From: CAZTLI01 sp964614375
GTDB lineage: Bacteria > Chloroflexota > Anaerolineae > Aggregatilineales > Phototrophicaceae
Length of the DNA stretch: 14,151 nt
Reading direction: 5' to 3'
NCBI GenBank assembly: GCA_964614375.1
Contig: CAZTLI010000092.1
Location: forward strand, 1 to 14,151
The translations under genes were made by a program, and so were the position numbers. Shown piece after piece: positions 1-7,269 of the stretch. Each line of letters opens with the position of its first letter. Position 1 is the stretch's first letter. The notes beneath the pieces are model-generated. The model ran no database searches and was not told the origin of the DNA. It worked only from the letters and a program-made list of their open reading frames with translations.

Positions 1-40
1 ATAAATAACCATCCCTGATTGTCTGTTTGGAGGAGTCCTT

Positions 41-601
41 ATGGCAGAAAAACGTCAGACCTCAGTATTGAACCGCCTCATGCACGCGCTGGATTTTGAT
101 AATGACGACCTGCGCGCCAATCGCGATGGCTATATGAGCAAACGCCAGCGCGCCCGTCTGAGTCGGCGGCGGCGTAACATCGGCCTGATATTCATCACGG
201 CGCTGGTTGGCGCAGTCGTGATTTTGCTGCCGCTCATGCGCGTGCTGATCACTCGTCCACAGGGTTTGATTGCCATTGTGCCCATTCTGCTAATAGGTGG
301 TGCTGCTACGGTGGCGCTATATCTCTGGTTTCAACGCACGGTGACGGCTTATGCCGCCGACCTGCACAAAGGCCACGTCAGCGCCATTGAGGGCATCGTC
401 GAAACGCGGCGACACATGGCATTCACAGGCCGCATGTTTACCACAACCTATGCACTCTATGTCAACGATGAGCAGTTCAGGATCGGTATGCAGGTGTTTG
501 TCAGCCTCCACCCGATGCACGATGAAGCCTACGCCGTCTACTATGCGCCTAACTCACGCACCATCCTAGCAATCGAGCCGCTGGAGGATAACATGGTCTG
601 A
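41..601 (+). CDS. Small two-helix membrane protein, unknown function
   Basis: 186 residues. The ATG is preceded by a strong Shine-Dalgarno sequence (GGAGGAG, 29-35), which fixes the start. The N-terminal ~45 residues are charged and end in a very basic patch (SRRRR, 41-45). Two hydrophobic helices follow at about residues 48-70 and 75-97, then a soluble C-terminal domain of ~85 residues with alternating hydrophobic residues suggesting beta strands (IEGIVETRRH, TTYALYVNDEQFRI, YAVYYAPNSRTILAIEP). The basic patch before helix 1 predicts both termini in the cytoplasm. I do not recognise a named family. The N-terminal pattern LDFDNDDLRANRDG...RQRARL resembles hypothetical proteins I associate with Chloroflexota, but that is recollection, not a search. 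It is the first gene in the window, 65 bp before the PPOX gene on the same strand. Confidence 0.85.
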   Translation: MAEKRQTSVLNRLMHALDFDNDDLRANRDGYMSKRQRARLSRRRRNIGLIFITALVGAVVILLPLMRVLITRPQGLIAIVPILLIGGAATVALYLWFQRTVTAYAADLHKGHVSAIEGIVETRRHMAFTGRMFTTTYALYVNDEQFRIGMQVFVSLHPMHDEAYAVYYAPNSRTILAIEPLEDNMV

Positions 602-618
602 TGCGTGAGCGCCGTCAG

Positions 619-646
619 TTGGGTACAGTAGACTCAACCGTATATT
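619..646 (+). promoter_or_regulatory. Possible promoter for the PPOX-family gene
   Basis: TTGGGT (619-624) and TATATT (641-646) are separated by 16 bp, about 20 bp before the ATG at 667. The -10 matches 5 of 6 consensus positions but the -35 only 3 of 6, so this is a weak call. Confidence 0.3.
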
Positions 647-666
647 GATATTCATAAGCGTGTTGT

Positions 667-1074
667 ATGACTGTTGAATTCCCCGTTTCGCATCGTGATT
701 TAATCGAACAACCCATCTGCCCGACGATGGTCACCGTGATGCCCGACGGCACACTGCACGCAACTGTCGTCTGGTGGCGTTACGACGATGGCTATTTTTA
801 TGTGGCGATGGGCGCGGACAGCGTGAAAGTCCGTAATCTGCGCGCCAACCCCAAAACCGCTTTCACCGTCCTCGACCCGAAAAATCCCTATCGCTATCTG
901 GAAGTGCGGGGCGAAGCTGTCGAAATTGCCGACGGCGGGCACGACTGGCTGGACGAGACATCAGTCTTCTATACTGGCAAAAAATATTATGGCGTCCACG
1001 AGCCGGAAGACTCTCGCAGCGACCCGATGATACTGGTGAAAATCAAGCCCACCCGCATTCGCGCCAATGGTTGA
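667..1074 (+). CDS. PPOX-class (pyridoxamine 5'-phosphate oxidase fold) F420/flavin-dependent oxidoreductase
   Basis: 135 residues, the usual length for stand-alone PPOX proteins of the Rv1155 type (probable F420-dependent enzymes). Expected features are present in order: an N-terminal substrate-side strand with a Gly-containing turn (TVMPDGTLHATVVWW, ~23-37), a second strand pair (DGYFYVAMG, 41-49), the cofactor-phosphate segment KVRNLRANPKTAFTVLD (54-70), the strand YLEVRGEAVEI (77-87) and a C-terminal strand (MILVKIKPTRIR, 121-132). Such enzymes bind FMN or F420 in a split-barrel dimer. The sequence alone does not settle which cofactor is used or what the substrate is. There is no good Shine-Dalgarno before the ATG. 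The gene may have its own weak promoter upstream. Confidence 0.8.
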   Translation: MTVEFPVSHRDLIEQPICPTMVTVMPDGTLHATVVWWRYDDGYFYVAMGADSVKVRNLRANPKTAFTVLDPKNPYRYLEVRGEAVEIADGGHDWLDETSVFYTGKKYYGVHEPEDSRSDPMILVKIKPTRIRANG

Positions 1075-1086
1075 CACAATCTATCC

Positions 1087-1115
1087 GTCACACCAGCGCC
1101 TGAATAGGCTACAAT
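1087..1115 (+). promoter_or_regulatory. Probable promoter for the propeller protein gene
   Basis: GTCACA (1087-1092, 4 of 6 consensus) and TACAAT (1110-1115, 5 of 6) are separated by 17 bp. The implied transcription start is ~35-40 bp before the preferred start codon at 1160. A promoter here supports a start at 1157/1160 over the earlier in-frame ATG at 1067, which would lie upstream of it. Confidence 0.42.
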
Positions 1116-1159
1116 ATACGTCTGTGAACGCAATGAGTCATCGTGAGGCGATTATCGTG

Positions 1160-2344
1160 ATGCGTAAGGCGGTTTTGTGGCTTATCCTGCTCATACTGAC
1201 ACCCGCTATCGGCACAACCACCGCGCAGGATACGCTGCTGGTGGGGCCGCTGATAGCCGTCGGCACAGTCGAACAGGACGCGATCCTGCTCTATGACGTG
1301 GCGACAGAGACCATCCGCACATTGTCGTTCGGGTCACGCTGGCATCAGGTGTGGGATTTTTCGCCCGATGGCTGCCGCATCCTGTTCACGCTGTCGGATG
1401 GCACAAATCCCGCGCGCCTCTATTCCGCCCGCATCGACGGCAACGATATGCGCGAACTGGTACAGTATCCCGATTTGGCGGATAGCGCCTGGGGCGTGTG
1501 GGAGCCGGATTGGTCGCCCAATGGGGATTTAATCGCGTTCACTATGATTCGTGACCAACCGCAGCGCACGGGCGAGACACTGCGCGAATTTCATATCGCG
1601 TGGATTCCGCCCGAAGGCGGCGTGCCGGAATTTTTCAGTGTCACCGGGCGCGAATTTTCGCCTACGTGGTCGCCAGACGGCGCCTGGCTGGCGTATGTGT
1701 CGTATGAGGAGCGTGTGCCCGGCGCGGATATTTTCTCCACTGCCATCCCCACGCCCGAAATCCCCGAAGGCCAGCCCGTCCCCGACGTTTCCACCGTCAC
1801 CGAGGCCGACATCTGGATTGTCAGTTACGACGGTCTGACCAAATACAACCTCACCAACTTCCCCACAGGCACGGTTCGCAGCCCGGTCTGGTCGCCAGAT
1901 AGCGAGCTGGTCAGCTTCATCTATTCCCCCAGCCCCAATAATGATACGTTCTGGATGATCGCCAATGGACGCGGCGCGATTCCGACACAGTTGAGCTTTC
2001 AGTGGAATTTGACGCTCGACTCGACATGGCTGCCGGATGGCACGGCGCTGGTTGGCGCGGTGCGCGATTTTCGGGATACGGCTGAGAATCGTCTGTGGAT
2101 GATTCCACTGGTGGGCAATGCGGACGAATCCGCCACGCTCTATGTCGATGACCCGGCGCTGTCACATGCCGATTATCCCCGTTTTAGCCCCGATGGACGC
2201 TGGCTGACGCTCCGCAGCGCCTATAGTCTGGCGCTGGTCGATACCCAGACTCGTCAGTGGCGTTTGCTGGACGAATCGCTGATGGGCAATACACCGCCGG
2301 TCTGGTCACCCGCCGGCTTCACGGGCGAAAATGCCTGCCGCTGA
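1160..2344 (+). CDS. Secreted TolB-like PD40 beta-propeller protein
   Basis: 394 residues from the preferred ATG; a GTG directly before it (1157) is equally possible. The frame stays open back to 1067, but only the later start places a signal peptide at the N-terminus: MRK, a hydrophobic stretch (residues 4-18), and a likely cleavage near TTTA/QD (20-24). The mature protein carries repeated PD40/WD40-like motifs: FSPDGCRILF (67), WSPNGDLIAF (118), WSPDGAWLAY (170), WSPDSELVSF (244), WLPDGTALVG (290), FSPDGRWLTL (342) and a final WSPAGF (382). This is consistent with a seven-bladed propeller in the cell envelope or outside the cell, probably a binding or scaffold domain rather than an enzyme. 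The long insert at ~182-215 is proline-rich. Only two cysteines remain after cleavage (C72 and C393). The gene ends 285 bp before the YfhO-family gene. Confidence 0.85.
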   Translation: MRKAVLWLILLILTPAIGTTTAQDTLLVGPLIAVGTVEQDAILLYDVATETIRTLSFGSRWHQVWDFSPDGCRILFTLSDGTNPARLYSARIDGNDMRELVQYPDLADSAWGVWEPDWSPNGDLIAFTMIRDQPQRTGETLREFHIAWIPPEGGVPEFFSVTGREFSPTWSPDGAWLAYVSYEERVPGADIFSTAIPTPEIPEGQPVPDVSTVTEADIWIVSYDGLTKYNLTNFPTGTVRSPVWSPDSELVSFIYSPSPNNDTFWMIANGRGAIPTQLSFQWNLTLDSTWLPDGTALVGAVRDFRDTAENRLWMIPLVGNADESATLYVDDPALSHADYPRFSPDGRWLTLRSAYSLALVDTQTRQWRLLDESLMGNTPPVWSPAGFTGENACR

Positions 2345-2629
2345 TGCCGTGATGCACATGGGTGGCGCTCCCCCGGCACAGCACTGCCTGACGCCAATGA
2401 GTTGTGGACTGTAAGACCGCTCGTTGAACGTGCCGGAATGCGCGTGCAGCGCCGGTTATTTGATGGGTGATGGCTAACCCTACCGCGTGCGTTCATGCAC
2501 CATCTCTGGGGTTCAATTATCTTTTCGCCAGCAGCTATTTTCGTCCCAATCCACCGTCGCCACCCTTGCGCGGCTACCGCTTTGCGTTAACATCAACGCG
2601 CTGCAAACCATCCAACCGGGAGACGAGTC
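2345..2629 (+). other. Intergenic spacer without a recognised element
   Basis: 285 bp between the propeller gene and the YfhO-family gene. I see no convincing promoter, terminator hairpin, repeat or conserved small ORF, apart from the Shine-Dalgarno just before 2630. Open frames crossing it have no recognisable protein pattern. Confidence 0.5.
2618..2623 (+). promoter_or_regulatory. Shine-Dalgarno deciding a GTG start
   Basis: GGGAGA lies 6 bp before GTG 2630 and 12 bp before the in-frame ATG at 2636, so the GTG is the better start. The protein differs by only two residues either way. Confidence 0.6.
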
Positions 2630-5365
2630 GTGCTGATGCGCCGTGCTGTGCTCATCCCTATCGCGCTGCTGCTGTTGACGCCGCTGTTTTTCAATCAACT
2701 GGCGTTCACCAATGGCATTCTGGCGCGGGGCGACACCTATGTCTATTTTTATCCCTACTGGGGCGCACGCGACGCCGCACTCGCGGCGGGGCAGTTCCCG
2801 TTGTGGACGCCTGACCTGTTCACAGGCGCGCCCCTGTTCAGCAATCCGCAGTTGGGCACACTCTATCCCCCCAATTGGCTGACCATCGGCCTCAATCCAC
2901 CCGATTCCATCCGCATCAGCATCCTGCTGCATGTGATGTGGGCTGCGGTGGGCATGTTCCTGCTGGCGCGCCGGATTCTCGACCAACCGATTGCAGCGAT
3001 GGTGGCGGCGATTCTGTTCGCATTCGGCGGTTACATCGGCGCGCATGTCGAGCAAATCAACCAGCTACAGGGGTTATCATGGATGCCCTGGCTGTTCTGG
3101 TTATTCCGTATGGCACATACTCGCCCAACCCGATTCATCCCCCTGATAGCGATTGGCTTCGGGCTGCAACTGTTCACCGGTCACACACAAACGGTTTTCA
3201 TCACGGGCATGGGGCTGGCGCTCTATGGGTTGTTCTCGGCATGGGCGAATAGACGCGCAAACGGCGCATCGTGGCTGTCGTTAGCGCGCCCGTTGTTCAT
3301 TCTGGTTGTGGCGGGCGGATTGGGGCTGTTGCTCGCCGTACCGCAGCTGCTGCCGACGCTGGAATTGACCGGACTGTCGAATCGCGGCGGCGGCTTCAAT
3401 CCACAGGAGGTCAATGCCTTCTCGCTGAGTCCACTGGTATTGGGGCGCGGACTGCTGCCCGCGTATGACGCGCAGGTTTTCGGTGAATATGTCGCGTATG
3501 TGGGTGTGCTGGGTCTGGGACTGGTCGTTATCGGGCTGTTCAATCGGCAGTCCTCAGGTCGCTGGGTGTGGTTTGCCATCGCCATCATCAGCCTGATTCT
3601 GGCGCTGGGGGCATATACGCCCGCGTACTGGTCGCTGGCGTCACTGCCGGGATTTAACTTCTTCCGTGTGCCGGCGCGCTGGCTGGCATTGTTCGCGCTG
3701 AGTCTATCGCTGTTAGCGGGGATGGGCGTATCGGCCCTGATTAGCAGACAGTCGATTCCGCGCCGTGCCTACGCGACACTGGGGGTTATCTTCGGCGGAT
3801 TGGTGGCGATTGCGCTGCTGGCTGTACCTGTCGGGGAACGAATCGGCCTCGCCTTCCCCGATGAGGGCATGGTCTGGGGCGATGCCACGCCGGATAGCAC
3901 GACGCTATCAGGTTGGGCGCTAGGACTGGCGGCCTTCGTCGGCTTATTGTGGCTGTCGAGAAGGGACAGAATCAGCCCCTCGCGCACAGGATTCGCCGTC
4001 ATCAGCATGGTGGTGATTGAACTGCTGCTGGCGGGCGCGACCATGCCCTATCACGACCTCGCGCCGCCCGATGTCTATACCGGACAGCGCTTCACTATCA
4101 GTCAGATGATGGCCTATGCTGATGACGAGACTGTGCCGGGACGCCTGCTGAGTATCAGCGGGTTATTGTTCGATCCCGGTGACCGGACGGCGCTGGAAAA
4201 TCGGTTTGCCCGCGCGGGCATGGATGAACGCGCCACACGCAATGCCTTCATCGCCATCAAACGGCAGGAAATGCTGTTCCCCAATTTGCCGCTGGCGTGG
4301 GACATCCCTACGATAGACGGCTTTGGCGGTGGACTGCTGCCAACGACCTATTACACCCAATTCACATCGCTGCTGCTGCCAGATGGCGCGCTGCGGACAA
4401 TTGACGGACGCCTGGGCGAGATGCTGGCACGGCCTGACTGTCGCGGCGCGTGTGTACCCGATTCGCGCTGGCTGGATTTGATGGGCGTGCGCTATCTCAT
4501 CACCGATAAGGTCTACGATGTCTGGCACGAAGACGTGGCCTATGATACGGCGCTGCGCGGCGGGACGGCCTTTGATGTCGTGCCCCTATTTCAAGCGACG
4601 GCGGTCAATGTGTTGTATTCGGGCGACATCACCGCCGATTTGGTGGTCGATGATGACCTGCGTCTAGTGGCAACCGACCGCATAGATGGCGGAACAGTCG
4701 CTGGTCTGCGTCTGGGACAGTATGTGTTTGATGCACCCCTATCTCCGGCGACGCTGCGTTTTGATGGCGCGATGGATGCCCAAATCGTGGCGGTGACGCT
4801 GGTCGATACGCGCACGGGCGATTTCGCCCAGCTCACGCCGCAGGGCTGGCGACGAGTCCTATCGAGCGATGTCAAAATATATGAGCGCGACAATCCGCCG
4901 CGTGCATTCCTCGTCTATGACGTGACCTTTCAGCCGGATACATGGGATGGGAGTGAGGCCGCGCTCGTGACCATGCGTGACCGGGCCTTCAATCCGCTGC
5001 AACAGGCGGTGATTCATGGTGATGGGCAGCCATTGACGGCTGAAGCGGGCACAGGGCGGGCGACCATCACGACCTACAACGACACCCACGTTGAAATCAC
5101 GGTTGTGACCGACAGTGACGCCTATCTCATCCTCACCGACGCCTATTTCCCCGGTTGGACAGCGGCGCTGGACGGCAACCCTGTAGACCTCTATCGCGCC
5201 GATGTGATGTTCCGCGCAGTCTACATCCCCGCAGGTGAGCACACGCTGACATTCGACTATGCGCCTGCGTGGTGGCCTGCGCTGCTTGTCATCGGGGTTG
5301 TCGTGTGGTTAGGTGTGATTGTGGTGATGGTGATTGTCTGGCGTGGACATGACCAAACTACCTAA
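2630..5365 (+). CDS. YfhO-family multi-pass membrane protein (GT-C-like)
   Basis: 911 residues, GTG start. The N-terminal half is a polytopic membrane domain with about 12 hydrophobic helices, the first at ~6-26. The first outer loop carries the signature RGDTYVYFYPYWG...GQFPLWTPDLFTGAPLFSNPQLGTLYPPNWL (33-84), typical of YfhO and related GT-C polytopic glycosyltransferases; D35 sits where an acidic residue is expected. Other family marks are FTGHTQT (182-188) and FNFFRVPARWLAL (342-354). Residues ~475-880 form a large extracytoplasmic beta-rich domain. It ends in the diagnostic block ILTDAYFPGWTAALDG...LYRADVMFRAVYIPAGEHTLTFDYAP (~834-879), followed by a last helix (~884-904). A C-x3-C pair lies in the outer domain near residue 605. 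YfhO in Bacillus and Listeria is implicated in glycosylating teichoic acids on the outer face of the membrane. Here the acceptor is unknown and the role is inferred by family. Confidence 0.9.
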   Translation: MLMRRAVLIPIALLLLTPLFFNQLAFTNGILARGDTYVYFYPYWGARDAALAAGQFPLWTPDLFTGAPLFSNPQLGTLYPPNWLTIGLNPPDSIRISILLHVMWAAVGMFLLARRILDQPIAAMVAAILFAFGGYIGAHVEQINQLQGLSWMPWLFWLFRMAHTRPTRFIPLIAIGFGLQLFTGHTQTVFITGMGLALYGLFSAWANRRANGASWLSLARPLFILVVAGGLGLLLAVPQLLPTLELTGLSNRGGGFNPQEVNAFSLSPLVLGRGLLPAYDAQVFGEYVAYVGVLGLGLVVIGLFNRQSSGRWVWFAIAIISLILALGAYTPAYWSLASLPGFNFFRVPARWLALFALSLSLLAGMGVSALISRQSIPRRAYATLGVIFGGLVAIALLAVPVGERIGLAFPDEGMVWGDATPDSTTLSGWALGLAAFVGLLWLSRRDRISPSRTGFAVISMVVIELLLAGATMPYHDLAPPDVYTGQRFTISQMMAYADDETVPGRLLSISGLLFDPGDRTALENRFARAGMDERATRNAFIAIKRQEMLFPNLPLAWDIPTIDGFGGGLLPTTYYTQFTSLLLPDGALRTIDGRLGEMLARPDCRGACVPDSRWLDLMGVRYLITDKVYDVWHEDVAYDTALRGGTAFDVVPLFQATAVNVLYSGDITADLVVDDDLRLVATDRIDGGTVAGLRLGQYVFDAPLSPATLRFDGAMDAQIVAVTLVDTRTGDFAQLTPQGWRRVLSSDVKIYERDNPPRAFLVYDVTFQPDTWDGSEAALVTMRDRAFNPLQQAVIHGDGQPLTAEAGTGRATITTYNDTHVEITVVTDSDAYLILTDAYFPGWTAALDGNPVDLYRADVMFRAVYIPAGEHTLTFDYAPAWWPALLVIGVVVWLGVIVVMVIVWRGHDQTT

Positions 5366-5527
5366 TAACCATCAAAACACCAACTTGAGCAGGGGTACAT
5401 AACGCCCTCTGAGATTGCGCGTTTCACGTTTTCAAATAAGCAAGATTTACGGCGACGTGCGAGGCTGTGTTAATGTGCCAATCGCCTATTGAGGACGTAC
5501 AATGCTCTAATGTCTAAAACCGAAGCC

Positions 5528-5896
5528 CTATTTATCCACCCGCGCGACGAGGGTTTCGGCATCGGCGAGGGTATCCACCATGCGGAAGTCCAGCCCGGCA
5601 ATTTGACCGACGACGTTGCCCACGAATCGCACCAACCCTTTCGCGCCGACAATGATGACCAGTCCCCGATTGGGGAAATTTTGCCATAATTGCACCATGT
5701 CCCGGAATTTGTGAATTTGTGTTGGGAACTGTCCAACCGCTGTGAAATCAACGATGAGATGGATGATATTGGGGATGCTGGCGCTCAAAGCAGTGCTGTC
5801 TTGATACGCCATCTGAATATGGTCAAAATCGACATCATCATAAAACTGAATGCGGATAACATGGCCTTCTTGCTGCCACGATACGTCTACAGGCAT
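5528..5896 (-). CDS. SpoIIAA/STAS-like small protein
   Basis: 122 residues. The start is well supported by GGAGGT (reverse complement of 5906-5911), 9 bp before the ATG, and by an extended -10 box further up. The order of strands and helices fits a SpoIIAA-like/STAS fold: N-terminal strands (VDVSWQQEGHVIRIQFYDDVDF, 3-24), a helix (DHIQMAYQDSTAL, 25-37), a core strand with aspartate (NIIHLIVDFTAV, 43-54), a helix (IHKFRDMVQLWQNF), a second strand (RGLVIIVGAKGLVRFVGNVVGQI, 77-99) and a last strand plus helix (DFRMVDTLADAETLVARV). Similar Chloroflexota proteins are usually left as hypothetical or STAS/SEC14-like. Partner and function are unknown. It is convergent with the YfhO-family gene and lies downstream of the dehydrogenase gene, but has its own promoter. 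Confidence 0.75.
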   Translation of the reverse strand: MPVDVSWQQEGHVIRIQFYDDVDFDHIQMAYQDSTALSASIPNIIHLIVDFTAVGQFPTQIHKFRDMVQLWQNFPNRGLVIIVGAKGLVRFVGNVVGQIAGLDFRMVDTLADAETLVARVDK

Positions 5897-5945
5897 GAAC
5901 GATCTACCTCCGGGCAGCGTCGATGTAAGTGTTGGGTGGATGCCT

Positions 5946-5954
5946 ATTATAACA
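5946..5954 (-). promoter_or_regulatory. Extended -10 promoter for the SpoIIAA-like gene
   Basis: On the minus strand the sequence reads TGTTATAAT, a consensus -10 with the upstream TGn extension, about 50 bp before the ATG at 5896. No good -35 lies at the right distance, which an extended -10 can tolerate. Confidence 0.5.
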
Positions 5955-6053
5955 CAACATTACGGCGGAGGCGGTAATTTCAGAAAAAATTCGTCTTCAG
6001 GTGTCAGGAATGCCCACGACTTCTGGAATACCCCGATCCCCAACACCTAACAG

Positions 6054-7016
6054 CTACTTCAACACATCGGGATTGCACACATTGTCATACACACCCTTCG
6101 TCAGCGCGTTGATAACCAGTTGAGCGGCTTCAATCGCGACAGTCACCTGTGCATCGTTGGTGCTGGCGGCGAGATGCGGGGTATGCACCACATTCGGCAG
6201 TCCAATTAATGGATTACCCGCTTCGGGTGGTTCATTGACATAGACATCCAGCGCCGCACCGCCAACGCGCCCACTTTTAATCGCGTCGGCTAAATCGGCC
6301 TCATTGATGAGCGCCCCGCGCGCCGCGTTGATAATCCGCACGCCTTTCCGCATGGTGGCGATGCTGGCGGCGTTAATCATGTCGCGTGTTTCGTCCGTTG
6401 CCAGTGCGTGCAGCGAGATAAAGTCGGACTGTGCCAGCAGTTCATCCAGCGACAGTAAATCGACGCCAAAATCTTCCGCCACATCGGGCGCGATATAGGG
6501 GTCGGTGGTGATGACGGTCATCTCGAAGGCCTGTGCCCGCTTCGCCAGCGCCCGTCCGATGCGTCCAAAGCCGACGATGCCCAATGTCTTGCCGCGCAGT
6601 TCCGCACCCATGAACAATTTGCGATCCCAGCGGCCTTCGACAAGCGATTGATGCGCCTGTGGGATTTGTCGTGCCAGCGCCAGCATCAACGCAAAGGCAT
6701 GTTCGGCGGTAGAAATGGTGTTGCCGCCCGGTGTATTCATGACGACGATGCCTTTTGCCGTCGCCGCGTCTAAATCGACATTATCAACACCCACGCCCGC
6801 CCGTGCGATGACTTTGAGCTTGTCGGCAGCCTGTAACAGGTCAGCATCGGCTTTGGTGCTGCTGCGGATGATGAGGGCGTCGGCATCCGGCAGCGCCGCG
6901 CGGGTTTCGTCACGACTCATTTTATCGGGTGCGGTGATGGTCATGCCCGGCGCGTTTTTCAATATCGCCACCGCGCTGGTATCGACTTGATCGGGTACGA
7001 GAATGTGGTAGGTCAT
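6054..7016 (-). CDS. serA: D-3-phosphoglycerate dehydrogenase, short form without ACT domain
   Basis: 320 residues. It is a D-2-hydroxyacid dehydrogenase: substrate-domain motifs IIRSSTKAD (49-57) and ARAGVGVDNVDLDAA (71-85), then NTPGGNTISTAEHAFALMLALAR (94-116), the Rossmann loop GFGRIG (149-154) with D172 as the likely NAD-ribose binder, and the catalytic triad R234 (NAARGALI), E262 (VNEPP) and H281 (TPHLAAS). These segments resemble phosphoglycerate dehydrogenase more than glyoxylate or formate dehydrogenases. The expected reaction is oxidation of 3-phosphoglycerate to 3-phosphohydroxypyruvate, the first step of serine synthesis. The protein stops right after the catalytic domain, lacking the intervening and ACT domains (~200 residues) of long SerA, so serine feedback through ACT is not expected. 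A GGAG (7028-7031) lies 11 bp before the ATG. The aminotransferase gene upstream would supply the next step. Confidence 0.87.
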   Translation of the reverse strand: MTYHILVPDQVDTSAVAILKNAPGMTITAPDKMSRDETRAALPDADALIIRSSTKADADLLQAADKLKVIARAGVGVDNVDLDAATAKGIVVMNTPGGNTISTAEHAFALMLALARQIPQAHQSLVEGRWDRKLFMGAELRGKTLGIVGFGRIGRALAKRAQAFEMTVITTDPYIAPDVAEDFGVDLLSLDELLAQSDFISLHALATDETRDMINAASIATMRKGVRIINAARGALINEADLADAIKSGRVGGAALDVYVNEPPEAGNPLIGLPNVVHTPHLAASTNDAQVTVAIEAAQLVINALTKGVYDNVCNPDVLK

Positions 7017-7051
7017 GTTGTGGTTTGCTCCGTTTGTGGCTGCTGGCCTCT

Positions 7052-7074
7052 GGCGGTTCGCGAACCGCCCCTAA
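7052..7074 (-). repeat. REP-like palindrome 1 (18-bp perfect stem)
   Basis: GGCGGTTCG followed directly by CGAACCGCC (7052-7069) is a perfect palindrome. Read on the minus strand, it is preceded by TTAGG, a one-base variant of the GTAG foot found in the neighbouring elements. It lies 35 bp upstream of the serA start codon, inside the expected leader. Confidence 0.8.
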
Positions 7075-7106
7075 ATTGTCCAATGTGTATGCAATAGGGT
7101 ATTTCC

Positions 7107-7135
7107 ATAGGACAGCCACGTCGGGCTGTCCCTAC
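7107..7135 (-). repeat. REP-like palindrome 2 with GTAG foot
   Basis: GGACAGCC (7110-7117) and GGCTGTCC (7124-7131) form an 8-bp stem with a 6-base loop (ACGTCG). On the minus strand GTAG (7132-7135) sits directly at the 5' foot of the hairpin. Confidence 0.8.
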
Positions 7136-7165
7136 AGTGACCCTTTTATGCTGTTCATTGCGCGT

Positions 7166-7189
7166 GGGTGAATTGCAATTCACCCCTAC
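7166..7189 (-). repeat. REP-like palindrome 3 with GTAG foot (20-bp perfect stem)
   Basis: GGGTGAATTG joined to CAATTCACCC (7166-7185) is a perfect 20-bp palindrome, followed on the plus strand by CTAC (7186-7189), which is GTAG at the 5' foot on the minus strand. Its core is unrelated to that of palindromes 1 and 2, though the foot is the same. Confidence 0.85.
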
Positions 7190-7206
7190 AAGAAACCCTT
7201 TACAAA

Positions 7207-7255
7207 ACGCGCTTGCGCGTCCTTTGCATCTTGGCGACTTTGCGTTTAATCTTTT
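7207..7255. repeat. Small hairpin plus dispersed-repeat-like fragment
   Basis: ACGCGC-TT-GCGCGT (7207-7220) is a perfect 6-bp stem with a 2-base loop. It is followed by a stretch (7221-7255) with the imperfect internal repeat CTTTGCATCTTGG / ACTTTGCGTTTAA. Fragments of this wording are common as dispersed intergenic repeats in several environmental phyla; that comparison is from memory. It lies just downstream of the aminotransferase stop codon. Confidence 0.45.
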
Positions 7256-7269
7256 GGCTGAAATGCTGA

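Noticed and set aside
1071..1115. Perfect TTGACA (1071-1076) paired with TACAAT (1110-1115)
   Set aside because: The 33-bp gap is far too long for a promoter; a weaker -35 (1087-1092) at 17 bp was preferred.
2467..2814. 115-codon plus-strand open frame ahead of the YfhO-family gene
   Set aside because: Overlaps the YfhO gene in another frame by almost 200 bp, and its sequence lacks domain-like order.
2513..3055. 180-codon minus-strand open frame
   Set aside because: Antisense to the start of the YfhO-family gene; composition rich in Gln, Arg and His without motifs, typical of a shadow frame.
5366..5527. Possible hairpin between the convergent YfhO and SpoIIAA-like genes (AGGGG...CCCTCT)
   Set aside because: Only 4-5 pairs and no T-run on either strand.
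5999..6048. Possible terminator: AGGTGT and ACACCT as arms with a T-run beyond on the minus strand after serA
   Set aside because: The loop is nearly 40 bases with little inner pairing and the T-run is detached from the stem, so a terminator cannot be claimed.
7052..7189. CRISPR-like array from closely spaced repeats
   Set aside because: The repeats have different core sequences and irregular spacing, and no cas gene is present.
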